A stretch of 35,787 nt of DNA. It comes from Peptoniphilus sp. BV3C26 (lineage in GTDB: Bacteria; Bacillota; Clostridia; Tissierellales; Peptoniphilaceae). Made by a program: the position numbers and the translations under genes. Positions 15,467 to 22,825 of the stretch are shown here, one piece after another. The DNA lies in assembly GCF_000478985.1 (NCBI RefSeq), contig NZ_AWXB01000008.1, positions 1-35,787 of the forward strand, written 5' to 3'. Below the pieces are notes generated by a model. The model ran no database searches, was not told the origin of the DNA, and saw only the letters and a program-made list of their open reading frames with translations. Positions within the stretch are counted from its first letter, which is position 1. The number at the start of each line of letters is the position of its first letter.

Positions 15467-16050
15467 GATAATACCTCCATGTATTTTCTAATTTCATTTT
15501 CTATTTTAAATAATCTACTGTATTTTATGAGTCGTCTTAGATTTTTATTTTGTGATTTAAAGTATCTTTTTATGGCTTCTGTAAAAATTTGCTTATCTAT
15601 TTTTTCTCTGTCTATTATGATATCGCAAATTGTTCGATCTATATCGTAAACTGGAATAAGGTTGCCTTGTGGTGATTTTATTTCTGTCTTTCCTAGTTCG
15701 TATAAGTCTTTTTTTACATAGTGAACTTGTAGATCCTCATATCTTTTTTTGATATGGCTTGCATTATAGCCTTGGGGCACAGATATATGAAATACATTTG
15801 GAGTTCTATCTGATAGGTCGTGGAGATAGAGGGCTGTTTGATGTGAAAATATAATTCGATTACTATTTGATGATATTAAAACAAAATCGTCTATTACTTT
15901 TCCTTTTAATTGATATAGACCTGGTCTTAATCTTTCTAATTGTCCGATTTTTGTTAATTCTGATAGATTATGCCTAGTATATCCAAGTTCTTCTGCTTCT
16001 TTGTTGGTGATTACTAAATTTTCTTGGATATATTCTTTAAGTGTATTCAT
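15463..16050 (-). CDS. abiEi: AbiEi-type antitoxin and transcriptional repressor
   Basis: A 195-residue AbiEi-family antitoxin. The N-terminal winged helix-turn-helix reads VITNKEAEELGYTRHNLSEL then RLRPGLYQLKG (about residues 13-50). The C-terminal domain has FSHQTALYLHDLSDRTP and YDIDRTICDII, typical of the family. AbiEi neutralises the toxin without direct binding and represses its own promoter. ATG at 16050 follows GAGAGGAGG. A near-consensus promoter lies upstream (-35 TTTACA at 16101-16106, 17-base spacer, -10 TATAAT at 16078-16083, minus strand), with a 9-bp inverted repeat around the -10. It is the first gene of the two-gene operon. Confidence 0.9.
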   Translation of the reverse strand: MNTLKEYIQENLVITNKEAEELGYTRHNLSELTKIGQLERLRPGLYQLKGKVIDDFVLISSNSNRIIFSHQTALYLHDLSDRTPNVFHISVPQGYNASHIKKRYEDLQVHYVKKDLYELGKTEIKSPQGNLIPVYDIDRTICDIIIDREKIDKQIFTEAIKRYFKSQNKNLRRLIKYSRLFKIENEIRKYMEVLS

Positions 16051-16070
16051 AGTCCGCCTCCTCTCGTTTA

Positions 16071-16106
16071 CGCTTTTATTATATGTTATAAAAGCGAATA
16101 TGTAAA
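16071..16106 (-). promoter_or_regulatory. abiE promoter with embedded operator
   Basis: On the minus strand TTTACA (16101-16106), 17-base spacer and TATAAT (16078-16083) make a strong sigma-A promoter. CGCTTTTAT (16071-16079) and ATAAAAGCG (16088-16096) form a perfect 9-bp inverted repeat spanning the -10. AbiEi proteins bind inverted repeats in their promoters, so this is the likely autorepression site. Confidence 0.8.
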
Positions 16107-16186
16107 GTCGGCTTGTGAATGTTTCATATTTTGAAAAGGATGTAACGAATCCTTACTCCCTTTCTAAAATTATTCTTTCTTAACTC

Positions 16187-16323
16187 AATATTACTAATAT
16201 TATTATAGTTACTCTCCGATTTTCGGATTTCTAGAAATCTGTTATTCGGAGTTCTTGAATTCCGATTTTCGGAAGTCTGGACTTCTGATTTCAGAGATCA
16301 GATTTTGTATTATTAGTAATATT
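16187..16323. repeat. Nested palindrome cluster inside a 13-bp inverted repeat
   Basis: AATATTACTAATA (16187-16199) and its exact complement TATTAGTAATATT (16311-16323) enclose at least five small palindromes. These are TCCGA/TCGGA (16215-16227), ATTTCTAGAAAT (16227-16238), TTCCGA/TCGGAA (16260-16274), GAAGTC-TG-GACTTC (16272-16285) and TCTGA-TT-TCAGA (16284-16295). No ORF is seen. It lies between AbiE and the end of element 2. It could be a structured RNA, a protein-binding array or a recombination site. Confidence 0.6.
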
Positions 16324-16351
16324 TAAAATTTATATGTACCTACTTTTTAGT

Positions 16352-16380
16352 AAAAAAAGAGCAGCCTTTTAAGCTACTCT
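16352..16380 (-). terminator. Terminator after recombinase 2
   Basis: On the minus strand AGAG-T-AGC and GCT-G-CTCT make an 8-pair stem (one G-T) with a 7-base loop, followed by TTTTTTT. It ends leftward transcription leaving element 2 about 180 bases after the recombinase stop. Confidence 0.8.
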
Positions 16381-16432
16381 TGTAGAAAGTATAAAATGGG
16401 TTTTATCTTATTTTATTTTTCCTTGTGTCTCC

Positions 16433-16588
16433 TCATACCAGTTGTAAAACTACTCTTACATCCATGTAGTTTTTTTGGGTCTTTTTGACGTATCCTTCTT
16501 CATCTTTATCGAAGACAAAATGCTTATAAAACTGCTTAAAATGCAGGATTTCTATATTTACATCTTTTGTATCAACGCTATAGTCTCA
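16433..16588 (-). pseudogene. Unidentified gene fragment at the end of element 2
   Basis: The minus-strand frame is open from within the recombinase 2 tail, reading VDTKDVNIEILHFKQFYKHF then VFDKDEEGYVKKTQKNYMDV and RVVLQLV before a TGA. It has no start codon of its own and begins at the same point where the recombinase gene ends. That mirrors the rlmD fragment next to recombinase 1, so it may be the end of the gene into which element 2 inserted. I do not recognise the family. Confidence 0.35.
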
Positions 16589-18234
16589 ACTTGTTCATCA
16601 TTGTCCAAACTTATATTTAGATCCTCATCAATGATAGGTAGCTTAAAAGTAATGGATTTTAACCATTGTCCATTAGGCTGTTTCTCTTCATAAATTTGAA
16701 TTTCAGAAATGAGTGCTTCTATTAGCTGCCTGCGTTCAACATCGTTCATGACTTTATAAAGTTTGTCAAAATAAATCAAAACCTTATATATATTATCGCC
16801 AGTAAGTTTTTCAGCTTCAATAGTTTGTTTCTTTGCTTTTGCATCAATTAACAATGATTCTAATTCGTCAATTTTATCGTACATACGATAAAGTCTATCA
16901 TCTAAATCTTGTTTCCTTCGTTTGTAGTGCTTATCATCAACATCTAAATTATCTATTTCCTCAATGAGCTTAAATTTTGTGGAATGACTTTTCCTTAGCT
17001 CTTTTTGATAATTATCTATCTCATTTTCAATCGCTGATGTATCAACCTTCATGTTGATTTTTTCCTGCATCATAGATGCAAATTTAGGATTGCTAACTAA
17101 CTTGATTATTACCTCAGCGACAGCATCATCTAACAATTCTTCTCTAATTTGTTTGTTATAGGTGCATTTATGTCCTCTATTCATAAGTCTATGCTTACAA
17201 CCATAGTAATAGAAGTCTTTATACTTCGTCCCATCTTTTTTATATTTTATGGATTTATTTCCAAACATTCCAGCACCACATATCGGACACTTTACTATTC
17301 CTGATAATAAGTGTGTCCTCATGTTCTTACCCTTATTTACATGTTCATACTTTTTAGCTTGTGCTTTCAGCTTAACTTGTGCAGCCTGCCACAATTCATC
17401 TGGGATTATTGCTTCATGAATGCCTTCTGCTACTAAATAATCGTCCTGCTCTACTTGTCTGTATTCATTCCTTGTACCATGAACTTTTTCTAAAGTTCTT
17501 CTTCCAAATGCTATTTTCCCGTTATACACAGGATTCTTTAATATTTTTCTTATAAGACCTGCGTCAAACAATGGATTTTTTCCATTTTGTCTTGGTATTT
17601 TTCTTATACCATGGTTTTCTAAATACTTAGAAAGACCATTAGCTCCAATACTTGTGTTTACATACTGATCAAATATAGTTCTTATTGCAATTGCTTCTTC
17701 TTCATTTATTAACAACTTTCCATCAATCAGTTGATAGCCATACGGAGCAAATCCACCATTCCATTTACCCTCTCTTGCCTTTTGAATACGACCTTCCATT
17801 GTTTGGACACGAATATTTTCTCTTTCTATTTCAGCCACTGCTGATAAAACAGAAATCATCAATTTACCTGCATCTTTAGATGAATCAATTCCATCTTCAA
17901 CACAAATAAGATTCACACCAAAATCTTGCATTATTTGCAAAGTCGAAAGTACATCAGCAGCATTTCTTGCAAATCTCGATAATTTAAATACAAGAACAAA
18001 AGACACTCCATCCTTTCCGGATTTTATATCTTCCATCATACGAGTAAACTGGACTCTGCCTTCTATAGATTTTCCAGACTTACCCGCATCTTCATATTCA
18101 CCAACAATCTCATAATCGTTATAGAGAGCAAAAGCCTTCATTCTTGATTTTTGTGCCTCTAAAGAATAACCGTCTATCTGTATTGATGTAGATACTCTTG
18201 TATAGAGGTATACTTTTATTTTTTCTTTTGACAT
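16558..18234 (-). CDS. Large serine recombinase of ICE element 2
   Basis: A 558-residue large serine recombinase, distinct in sequence from the one at 307-2061. The catalytic domain has Ser15 in YTRVSTSIQIDGYS and FKLSRFARNAADVL. The recombinase domain follows, then a zinc ribbon (KCPICGAGMFG ... YYGCKHRLMNRGHKC, about residues 315-365) and a coiled coil at about 395-460. It ends NDEQVETIALIQKM. Start ATG at 18234 follows GAGG eight bases upstream. A promoter TTGAGA (18340-18345), 17-base spacer, TATAAT (18317-18322, minus) overlaps the end of the preceding 53-codon ORF. It would integrate and excise element 2. The coding sequence of VETIAL at its end resembles the rlmD junction next to recombinase 1. 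Confidence 0.93.
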   Translation of the reverse strand: MSKEKIKVYLYTRVSTSIQIDGYSLEAQKSRMKAFALYNDYEIVGEYEDAGKSGKSIEGRVQFTRMMEDIKSGKDGVSFVLVFKLSRFARNAADVLSTLQIMQDFGVNLICVEDGIDSSKDAGKLMISVLSAVAEIERENIRVQTMEGRIQKAREGKWNGGFAPYGYQLIDGKLLINEEEAIAIRTIFDQYVNTSIGANGLSKYLENHGIRKIPRQNGKNPLFDAGLIRKILKNPVYNGKIAFGRRTLEKVHGTRNEYRQVEQDDYLVAEGIHEAIIPDELWQAAQVKLKAQAKKYEHVNKGKNMRTHLLSGIVKCPICGAGMFGNKSIKYKKDGTKYKDFYYYGCKHRLMNRGHKCTYNKQIREELLDDAVAEVIIKLVSNPKFASMMQEKINMKVDTSAIENEIDNYQKELRKSHSTKFKLIEEIDNLDVDDKHYKRRKQDLDDRLYRMYDKIDELESLLIDAKAKKQTIEAEKLTGDNIYKVLIYFDKLYKVMNDVERRQLIEALISEIQIYEEKQPNGQWLKSITFKLPIIDEDLNISLDNDEQVETIALIQKM

Positions 18235-18316
18235 AGCATTAACCTCAATATCCTTTTCTATATCTTTATATTTTTATATTTTTACCAATTATGGTTTGGA
18301 CTTATATATCAAGTAT

Positions 18317-18345
18317 ATTATAGCACTTTTATTACTTTTTCTCAA
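18317..18345 (-). promoter_or_regulatory. Promoter of recombinase 2
   Basis: Minus strand TTGAGA, 17-base spacer, TATAAT. The -35 is inside the last codons of the upstream small ORF, giving the recombinase independent transcription. Confidence 0.7.
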
Positions 18346-18493
18346 TCTGTGTTTTTGCTATGTCAAATTTATTTTTATCTTCTATATTTTTTACTGGAGT
18401 TGGATTTGGAAGATTATCTAAATCTAAAACTCCAGCGTACTTTGTAATCAGATTCGCAATTAAATCAGCCAATCCATTCCAGTCATTATCCAC
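18332..18493 (-). CDS. Small conserved ICE protein, 53 aa
   Basis: A 53-codon ORF starting at GTG 18493 about seven bases after GGAGGAGG. It reads MDNDWNGLADLIANLITKYA, then GVLDLDNLPNPTPVKN and a lysine-rich tail. The amphipathic helix DLIANLITKYAGVLDL and the absence of cysteines or HTH suggest a helical partner protein. Short ORFs like this sit just upstream of recombinase genes in this ICE family. Element 1 has a different small protein in the same place (2117-2254). Function unknown. Confidence 0.55.
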   Translation of the reverse strand: MDNDWNGLADLIANLITKYAGVLDLDNLPNPTPVKNIEDKNKFDIAKTQIEKK

Positions 18494-18977
18494 TAACACA
18501 CCTCCTCCGCTTTAAATTTTCTATAATCAAATATAATTTCTCTTACTAAGTTTTATGACATTGGTAGGTGCTTGGCAGCAACATAGGAATCTCACCTCCG
18601 CCCCTTATTAAGACGAGCCGGCTTAAACTATTGAAGTATCATTATCACTACTTGTATCACCGAACAGATTGCCACCTCTGTTTTTTATGTATTCTTATTT
18701 ATCGCTCACTTTCTTGTATCCTTGGCTAACCCAGTATTCATAGAACCGAAATTGCTTTCAGCAGAAAGATCATGGCGTAAGTCATAATTCTCCACAAGTA
18801 GATAAAGTCCTACCTTGGTCTATTCAGTTGTCAAAGATCAATATTTGAAAGGGATTATTTTCTTTACATTTTCCTATTTGCCATAAGCAGGCTTCTCTCT
18901 TATTGAATAAAGTAAAGGAGGTCAAACTCCCCTTCACTTTACATAAGGAAAATTTGACCCCTTTGGTTACCGAAGTT
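18494..18977 (-). other. Long leader between sigma-like gene and small ORF
   Basis: About 480 bases with no full gene. On the minus strand a 15-codon ORF (MTYAMIFLLKAISVL, 18738-18785) has a TGGAGA site six bases upstream and could be a leader peptide. The segment around 18595-18670 is GC-richer than its surroundings, contains GCCGGC and ends in GGGGCGGAGG. Its higher GC and placement suggest a structured RNA leader controlling the recombinase group. No known riboswitch was recognised. Confidence 0.4.
18920..18959. other. Conserved hairpin, element 2 copy
   Basis: GGTCAAA and TTTGACC close a stem, with CCTT/AAGG pairing inside. A GGTTACC motif follows. It aligns with 2383-2414 in element 1. 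It sits about 20 bases after the sigma-like gene stop and may be its terminator or a control element for the recombinase genes. Confidence 0.5.
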
Positions 18978-19388
18978 CTAAAGTTCTTCGATGAATTTTT
19001 TTAACTTTTCAAGTATTTTGTTTCTTCTTTTGATTAAAGCCGGATGTGTAATACTTTTGATTTTTGCCACTGAACGAACCGTTTCATCATTGAAATACAA
19101 ACGTTCAATAATATCCCTTTCTTCAGCATTGAGCCTTGATATAGCATTTCTGACTGTTTCAATCATCATCTGTGTTTCAACAATCTTTTCTACATCAACG
19201 CTTTCATCAGCGATGTTATCTATAAAATGTCCATCATGATCCAATGATGAAAAAAAGAGCAAGTGGTTTTTTCTGTCCACCTGCTCTAAATACTTCTCGT
19301 GTTCTCTTTCTCGCCAGTAGACTTTGTATATCTGCTCACTGACTTTTACCTTTTCTCCTCTGACATAAAGGTAATATTCTCTTGCCAT
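18978..19388 (-). CDS. Sigma-70 region 4-like regulatory protein
   Basis: A 136-residue protein resembling the short sigma-70-like proteins of Tn1549-type ICEs. The C-terminal half holds a region 4 helix-turn-helix: LNAEERDIIERLYFNDETV, then RSVAKIKSITHPALIKRRNK (about residues 84-125). No region 2 is present, so it is unlikely to be a full sigma factor and may act as a DNA-binding activator of ICE genes. The N-terminal part (YYLYVRGEKVKVSEQIYKVY) is a common opening of this family. Start ATG at 19388 follows GGAGG. Element 1 lacks it. Confidence 0.85.
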   Translation of the reverse strand: MAREYYLYVRGEKVKVSEQIYKVYWREREHEKYLEQVDRKNHLLFFSSLDHDGHFIDNIADESVDVEKIVETQMMIETVRNAISRLNAEERDIIERLYFNDETVRSVAKIKSITHPALIKRRNKILEKLKKFIEEL

Positions 19389-19700
19389 AATGTTTCCTCC
19401 ATTCTTTTTTTGTCTGCGTTTTCAGGCAAAAAAAGGAGGACTCCTGCATCTTGGCATAAGAAGTCCTCTAAAACGAAAGAAACTTGTTCTTCCTTTAATT
19501 ATATTTAATTGTTTAGACAAGCATATGGAAAGATAAACAGCTATAAAGCTTATAGGAAAAAGGACTATTTTTATTGTGGTTTATTCTTTCAAATAAATAT
19601 ATAGACTTTTCCATTTCTATCCCTCCATTTTATAGCTAACTATTCCTCATAAATTAAGCCTTTCTGCTATTTCAGGTATTCACGCACATAATAAGAAATT
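19389..19700. other. Interval between sigma-like gene and MATE gene
   Basis: It contains the terminator at 19428-19468 and a 33-codon minus-strand ORF (19513-19614) with a GGAGGG site six bases before its ATG, reading MEKSIYLFERINHNKNSPFS and then a short tail. That ORF may be a small peptide gene or the start of a lost gene. Nothing else is recognised. Confidence 0.4.
19428..19468 (-). terminator. Terminator of the element 2 transporter operon
   Basis: On the minus strand GAGGACT (19462-19468 side) and AGTCCTC (19436-19442 side) form a 7-bp stem followed by CTTTTTTT. It ends the leftward ECF-ABC-MATE transcript and insulates the sigma-like gene. Confidence 0.78.
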
Positions 19701-21053
19701 TTATGCTTGTACTTTTTCTTTGCTCATCTTATTTAGTTCTCCAAGCATCATGAAGATTCCAACAACAATCATAATGAAATCAACAAGTGGCTGCGTAAAC
19801 CAAACTGCTTTTACTCCAAATGCCATTGGTAATAAAATCATGGCAGGGACAAACAGGAAGAGTTGTCTAAGCATGACAATAATTCCTGCCTTCTTTCCAT
19901 TTCCGATTGATTGGAAGAAAGTAACAGTCATAACCATTACTCCATACAAGATAAAGACGGAATAGAACAATCTAAAATTTCCAACCCCTTGTGCAATGAT
20001 GTTTGCTTCTACACCAAATAGCGAAAGTATCTGACTTGACAGCAATAGGGATGGAACCCAAAAGATTCCTGCAAGAACTAAACCGCCAATAGAAAAGACC
20101 TTCATAGCTTCTCTTACTCTGTCATACTGTTTTGCCCCAAAGTTTGTTCCAACAACAGGTTGCAAGCCTTGACTCATTCCCCAAAGAGGAATAAATGAAA
20201 AGGCATATACACGAAGTGATGCCGCCATCAAAATTCCATTGGTATCTCCGCCATACTTAAATGCCATTTTATAAAGCATAGTTTGTTGTATCATAAATAA
20301 AAGCTGCATCATCATAGCTGATGATCCTACCCCAAACATTTCTTTTTTTATCTCCGGATTAGACTTTATCTTATGGATTTTAACAACTTTACTCTTTTTC
20401 AAGAAATAATGTAGTGTTGCCACTGCCTGAACAAATTGTGCTGTGATGGTTGCAAGGGCAGCACCTTCAATCGCATATTCACCCATAACAGTCATTAAGA
20501 TAGGGTCAAGAATAATATTCAGTAATGCCCCAAGTCCCATAATCGTCATAGCTTTTTTCATCAGTCCTTCACCACGCATAACCATGTTTGCGGACTGTGT
20601 GAAGTTTACAAACAAAGAGCCTATAAAGATCACTCTAAGGTATCTAATGCCATAGGCTTTGATTTCACCTGTTGCTCCAACCATAGACAAGAAATGTGGA
20701 GCAAGAAGTATTCCTCCAACTGTAATAATTACAGAGAAGAAAATCACCCAATAGATTAGGTTGCCCATTATTTTATCTACAGTTTTTTGATCTCCTTTAC
20801 CGATTGCTCTTGAAAGTACAGATGCAGAACCTACACCAAGTAAAGTTGAAACACCGCTGTTAAAAAAGGTAAGTGGCATTGCAACGCCGCAGGCAGTCAT
20901 TGCTGTTTGCCCTATGATTTTTCCAGCAAATATTCCATCCATTAACGGATATAAGCCGATAACAATCATTCCGATAACAGCCGGTATAGATAATTGAAAT
21001 AACAAGTCTATTGGTCTTTTTGTTAATAATTGTTCTTTCATATCTTGTTTCAT
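19701..21053 (-). CDS. MATE-family efflux transporter
   Basis: A 450-residue multidrug and toxin extrusion protein with about 12 membrane helices. The N-terminus KRPIDLLFQLSIPAVIGMIV and the segments PLMDGIFAGKIIG and GVGSASVLSRAIGKGD are typical of the DinF/NorM-like MATE group in Bacillota. MATE proteins export organic compounds in exchange for Na+ or H+. It is the last gene of the TetR2-controlled operon, 26 bases after the second ABC gene, with GAGGAG before the ATG. It is absent from the element 1 cassette. It may expel the carrier molecule after its metal is released, or act on an unrelated toxic compound; neither is shown by the sequence. Confidence 0.9.
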   Translation of the reverse strand: MKQDMKEQLLTKRPIDLLFQLSIPAVIGMIVIGLYPLMDGIFAGKIIGQTAMTACGVAMPLTFFNSGVSTLLGVGSASVLSRAIGKGDQKTVDKIMGNLIYWVIFFSVIITVGGILLAPHFLSMVGATGEIKAYGIRYLRVIFIGSLFVNFTQSANMVMRGEGLMKKAMTIMGLGALLNIILDPILMTVMGEYAIEGAALATITAQFVQAVATLHYFLKKSKVVKIHKIKSNPEIKKEMFGVGSSAMMMQLLFMIQQTMLYKMAFKYGGDTNGILMAASLRVYAFSFIPLWGMSQGLQPVVGTNFGAKQYDRVREAMKVFSIGGLVLAGIFWVPSLLLSSQILSLFGVEANIIAQGVGNFRLFYSVFILYGVMVMTVTFFQSIGNGKKAGIIVMLRQLFLFVPAMILLPMAFGVKAVWFTQPLVDFIMIVVGIFMMLGELNKMSKEKVQA

Positions 21054-21079
21054 CGTCTTCTCCTCTCTTAGACCAATTT

Positions 21080-22825
21080 TTATATAATTTTTAGTCCTTT
21101 ATTTTTTTCTTGCAGTTGTACCATATTTTTATAGATTCCATCTAAAGTCATTAAATCACTGTGATTTCCTTGTTCTGCAATATTCCCATCTTTTATTACA
21201 ATAATATTATCAGCCTCTTTGATTGTGCCTAATCTATGGGCAATCACAAGCAATGTCTTGTTTTTTACCAATTCACTGATTGCTTCCTGTATATAGCTTT
21301 CATTGTCCACATCAACACTTGCTGTTGCCTCGTCAAGAATTACAATAGGAGCATCTTTTAATATGCAGCGAGCAATAGAAATTCTTTGTTTTTCACCACC
21401 GGATAGAGTTGCTCCTCCTTCTCCAATCATTGTGTCAAATCCATCAGGAAGTGCCATAATAAAGTCATAACATCTTGCTTTTTTTGCGGCTTCTATAACT
21501 TCTTCTTTCGTCGCATTTTCTTTCCCCATGGCAATATTATTAAAAATCGTATCTTGGAATAAATAAACTCTCTGGAAAACCATACTAATTTCCGACATCA
21601 ATTCAGATAGTGAAACATCCTTTATATTCACTCCTCTAATCAAAATTTCACCGGAGTCTACATCCCAAAATCTCGCTAAAAGGTTGGCTACTGTAGATTT
21701 TCCTCCACCAGATTGTCCAACTAAAGCTGTCATTGTATTCTTTTTCATTTCAAAATTCATATCATGCAAAACCTCTTTTTCTCCATAAGAAAATTTCACA
21801 TGATTAAAACTAATTTCCGGCTCACCAAACTTAGCCTTTAAGATATGTTTTTTACCTGTATCCTGTAGTTCTGTTTCATTTAATACTTCTTCAATACGAT
21901 CTAAAGCAGCATTCATAACTGTTAGCCTGCTTGCTTCTCCATAAAGAGTTTTTAATGGACTGAATAAGTCAAATACAAATAGTATCAGTCCTAACACATA
22001 AGGAAGTTTCAACATTCCTTGTAAATGAAGATACAAAGCAAGTGCCAAAATAAATGTAATTCCGATACCATAAATGATGTTCAATCCGCTTGTCCAAGGT
22101 GTCATCTTCTTTTCAAACTTTATAGAAGTGTCTCTTGATGAAGCAAAGCTATCTGTAAGAGCCTTTGAATTGTCGCCTAAAAGGTTATAGCTTTTGATTA
22201 CACTAATTCCTTCTGCAAATGACAAAACTGAATCTGTTAGCTTCTCTCCTTGCTCTTGCCTGATAACAGCTTCAGATAAAGACATCTTATTCATGCCGTT
22301 TGCAATCAGTGTTGCAACCAATATTACAAACACCGCAATCAATCCAATTCTGTAGTCCAAAACAAACATGAATATAGTAAGCACAACGGTTGAAAGCACA
22401 TAACTCATCATATTAGCTATGGTACTCATGGATACTTCCTCAATGAATGCCATATCTGAACTTAAAACAGAATTGATTTTTCCTAAATTTCCTGATGTGA
22501 AATATCCCATAGGAAGTTTTCTAAGGTGATTTCCAAGCTCCATCCTTTTGTCTGCAAAAATCAGAAAGCCGGCTGCACTTTGCAATTTATCGCTTAAGAA
22601 ATGAACCACCGCTTGTAATAAAACCACTAAAACAAGTCCTATTCCTACATATAGAAAAGTTTTGGAGGTATTCGTTTTTTCATAAAATCCTATCAAAACG
22701 GTAAATGCAATAAATATAGGCATTTTACTTAATATGGATTCAACAAAGGCAAAAACAAATGCCCCTTTAATTCTATTTTTATACTTTCCTGACAAGTTTA
22801 AAATTCTTGATATTAGCTCAAACAT
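21080..22825 (-). CDS. ABC half-transporter, IrtB/YbtQ-like partner (element 2)
   Basis: A 581-residue half-transporter with six predicted helices and an ABC domain: Walker A GQSGGGKST, Q-loop SMVFQRVYL, signature LSGGEKQR, Walker B IVILDEATASVDVDNE. The D-loop ASVDVDNE is the canonical-type partner to the ADPENE subunit encoded upstream, and the ATG overlaps that gene by eight bases. The membrane-domain segment KLPMGYFTSGNLGKI is shared in pattern with the element 1 pair. A heterodimer importing a metal chelate is the favoured reading; classic export is the alternative. Confidence 0.88.
   Translation of the reverse strand: MFELISRILNLSGKYKNRIKGAFVFAFVESILSKMPIFIAFTVLIGFYEKTNTSKTFLYVGIGLVLVVLLQAVVHFLSDKLQSAAGFLIFADKRMELGNHLRKLPMGYFTSGNLGKINSVLSSDMAFIEEVSMSTIANMMSYVLSTVVLTIFMFVLDYRIGLIAVFVILVATLIANGMNKMSLSEAVIRQEQGEKLTDSVLSFAEGISVIKSYNLLGDNSKALTDSFASSRDTSIKFEKKMTPWTSGLNIIYGIGITFILALALYLHLQGMLKLPYVLGLILFVFDLFSPLKTLYGEASRLTVMNAALDRIEEVLNETELQDTGKKHILKAKFGEPEISFNHVKFSYGEKEVLHDMNFEMKKNTMTALVGQSGGGKSTVANLLARFWDVDSGEILIRGVNIKDVSLSELMSEISMVFQRVYLFQDTIFNNIAMGKENATKEEVIEAAKKARCYDFIMALPDGFDTMIGEGGATLSGGEKQRISIARCILKDAPIVILDEATASVDVDNESYIQEAISELVKNKTLLVIAHRLGTIKEADNIIVIKDGNIAEQGNHSDLMTLDGIYKNMVQLQEKNKGLKII

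Noticed and set aside
16187-16323. Possible CRISPR array or repeat-spacer unit
   Set aside because: The short repeats are palindromic and irregularly spaced. There are no equal-length spacers and no cas genes.
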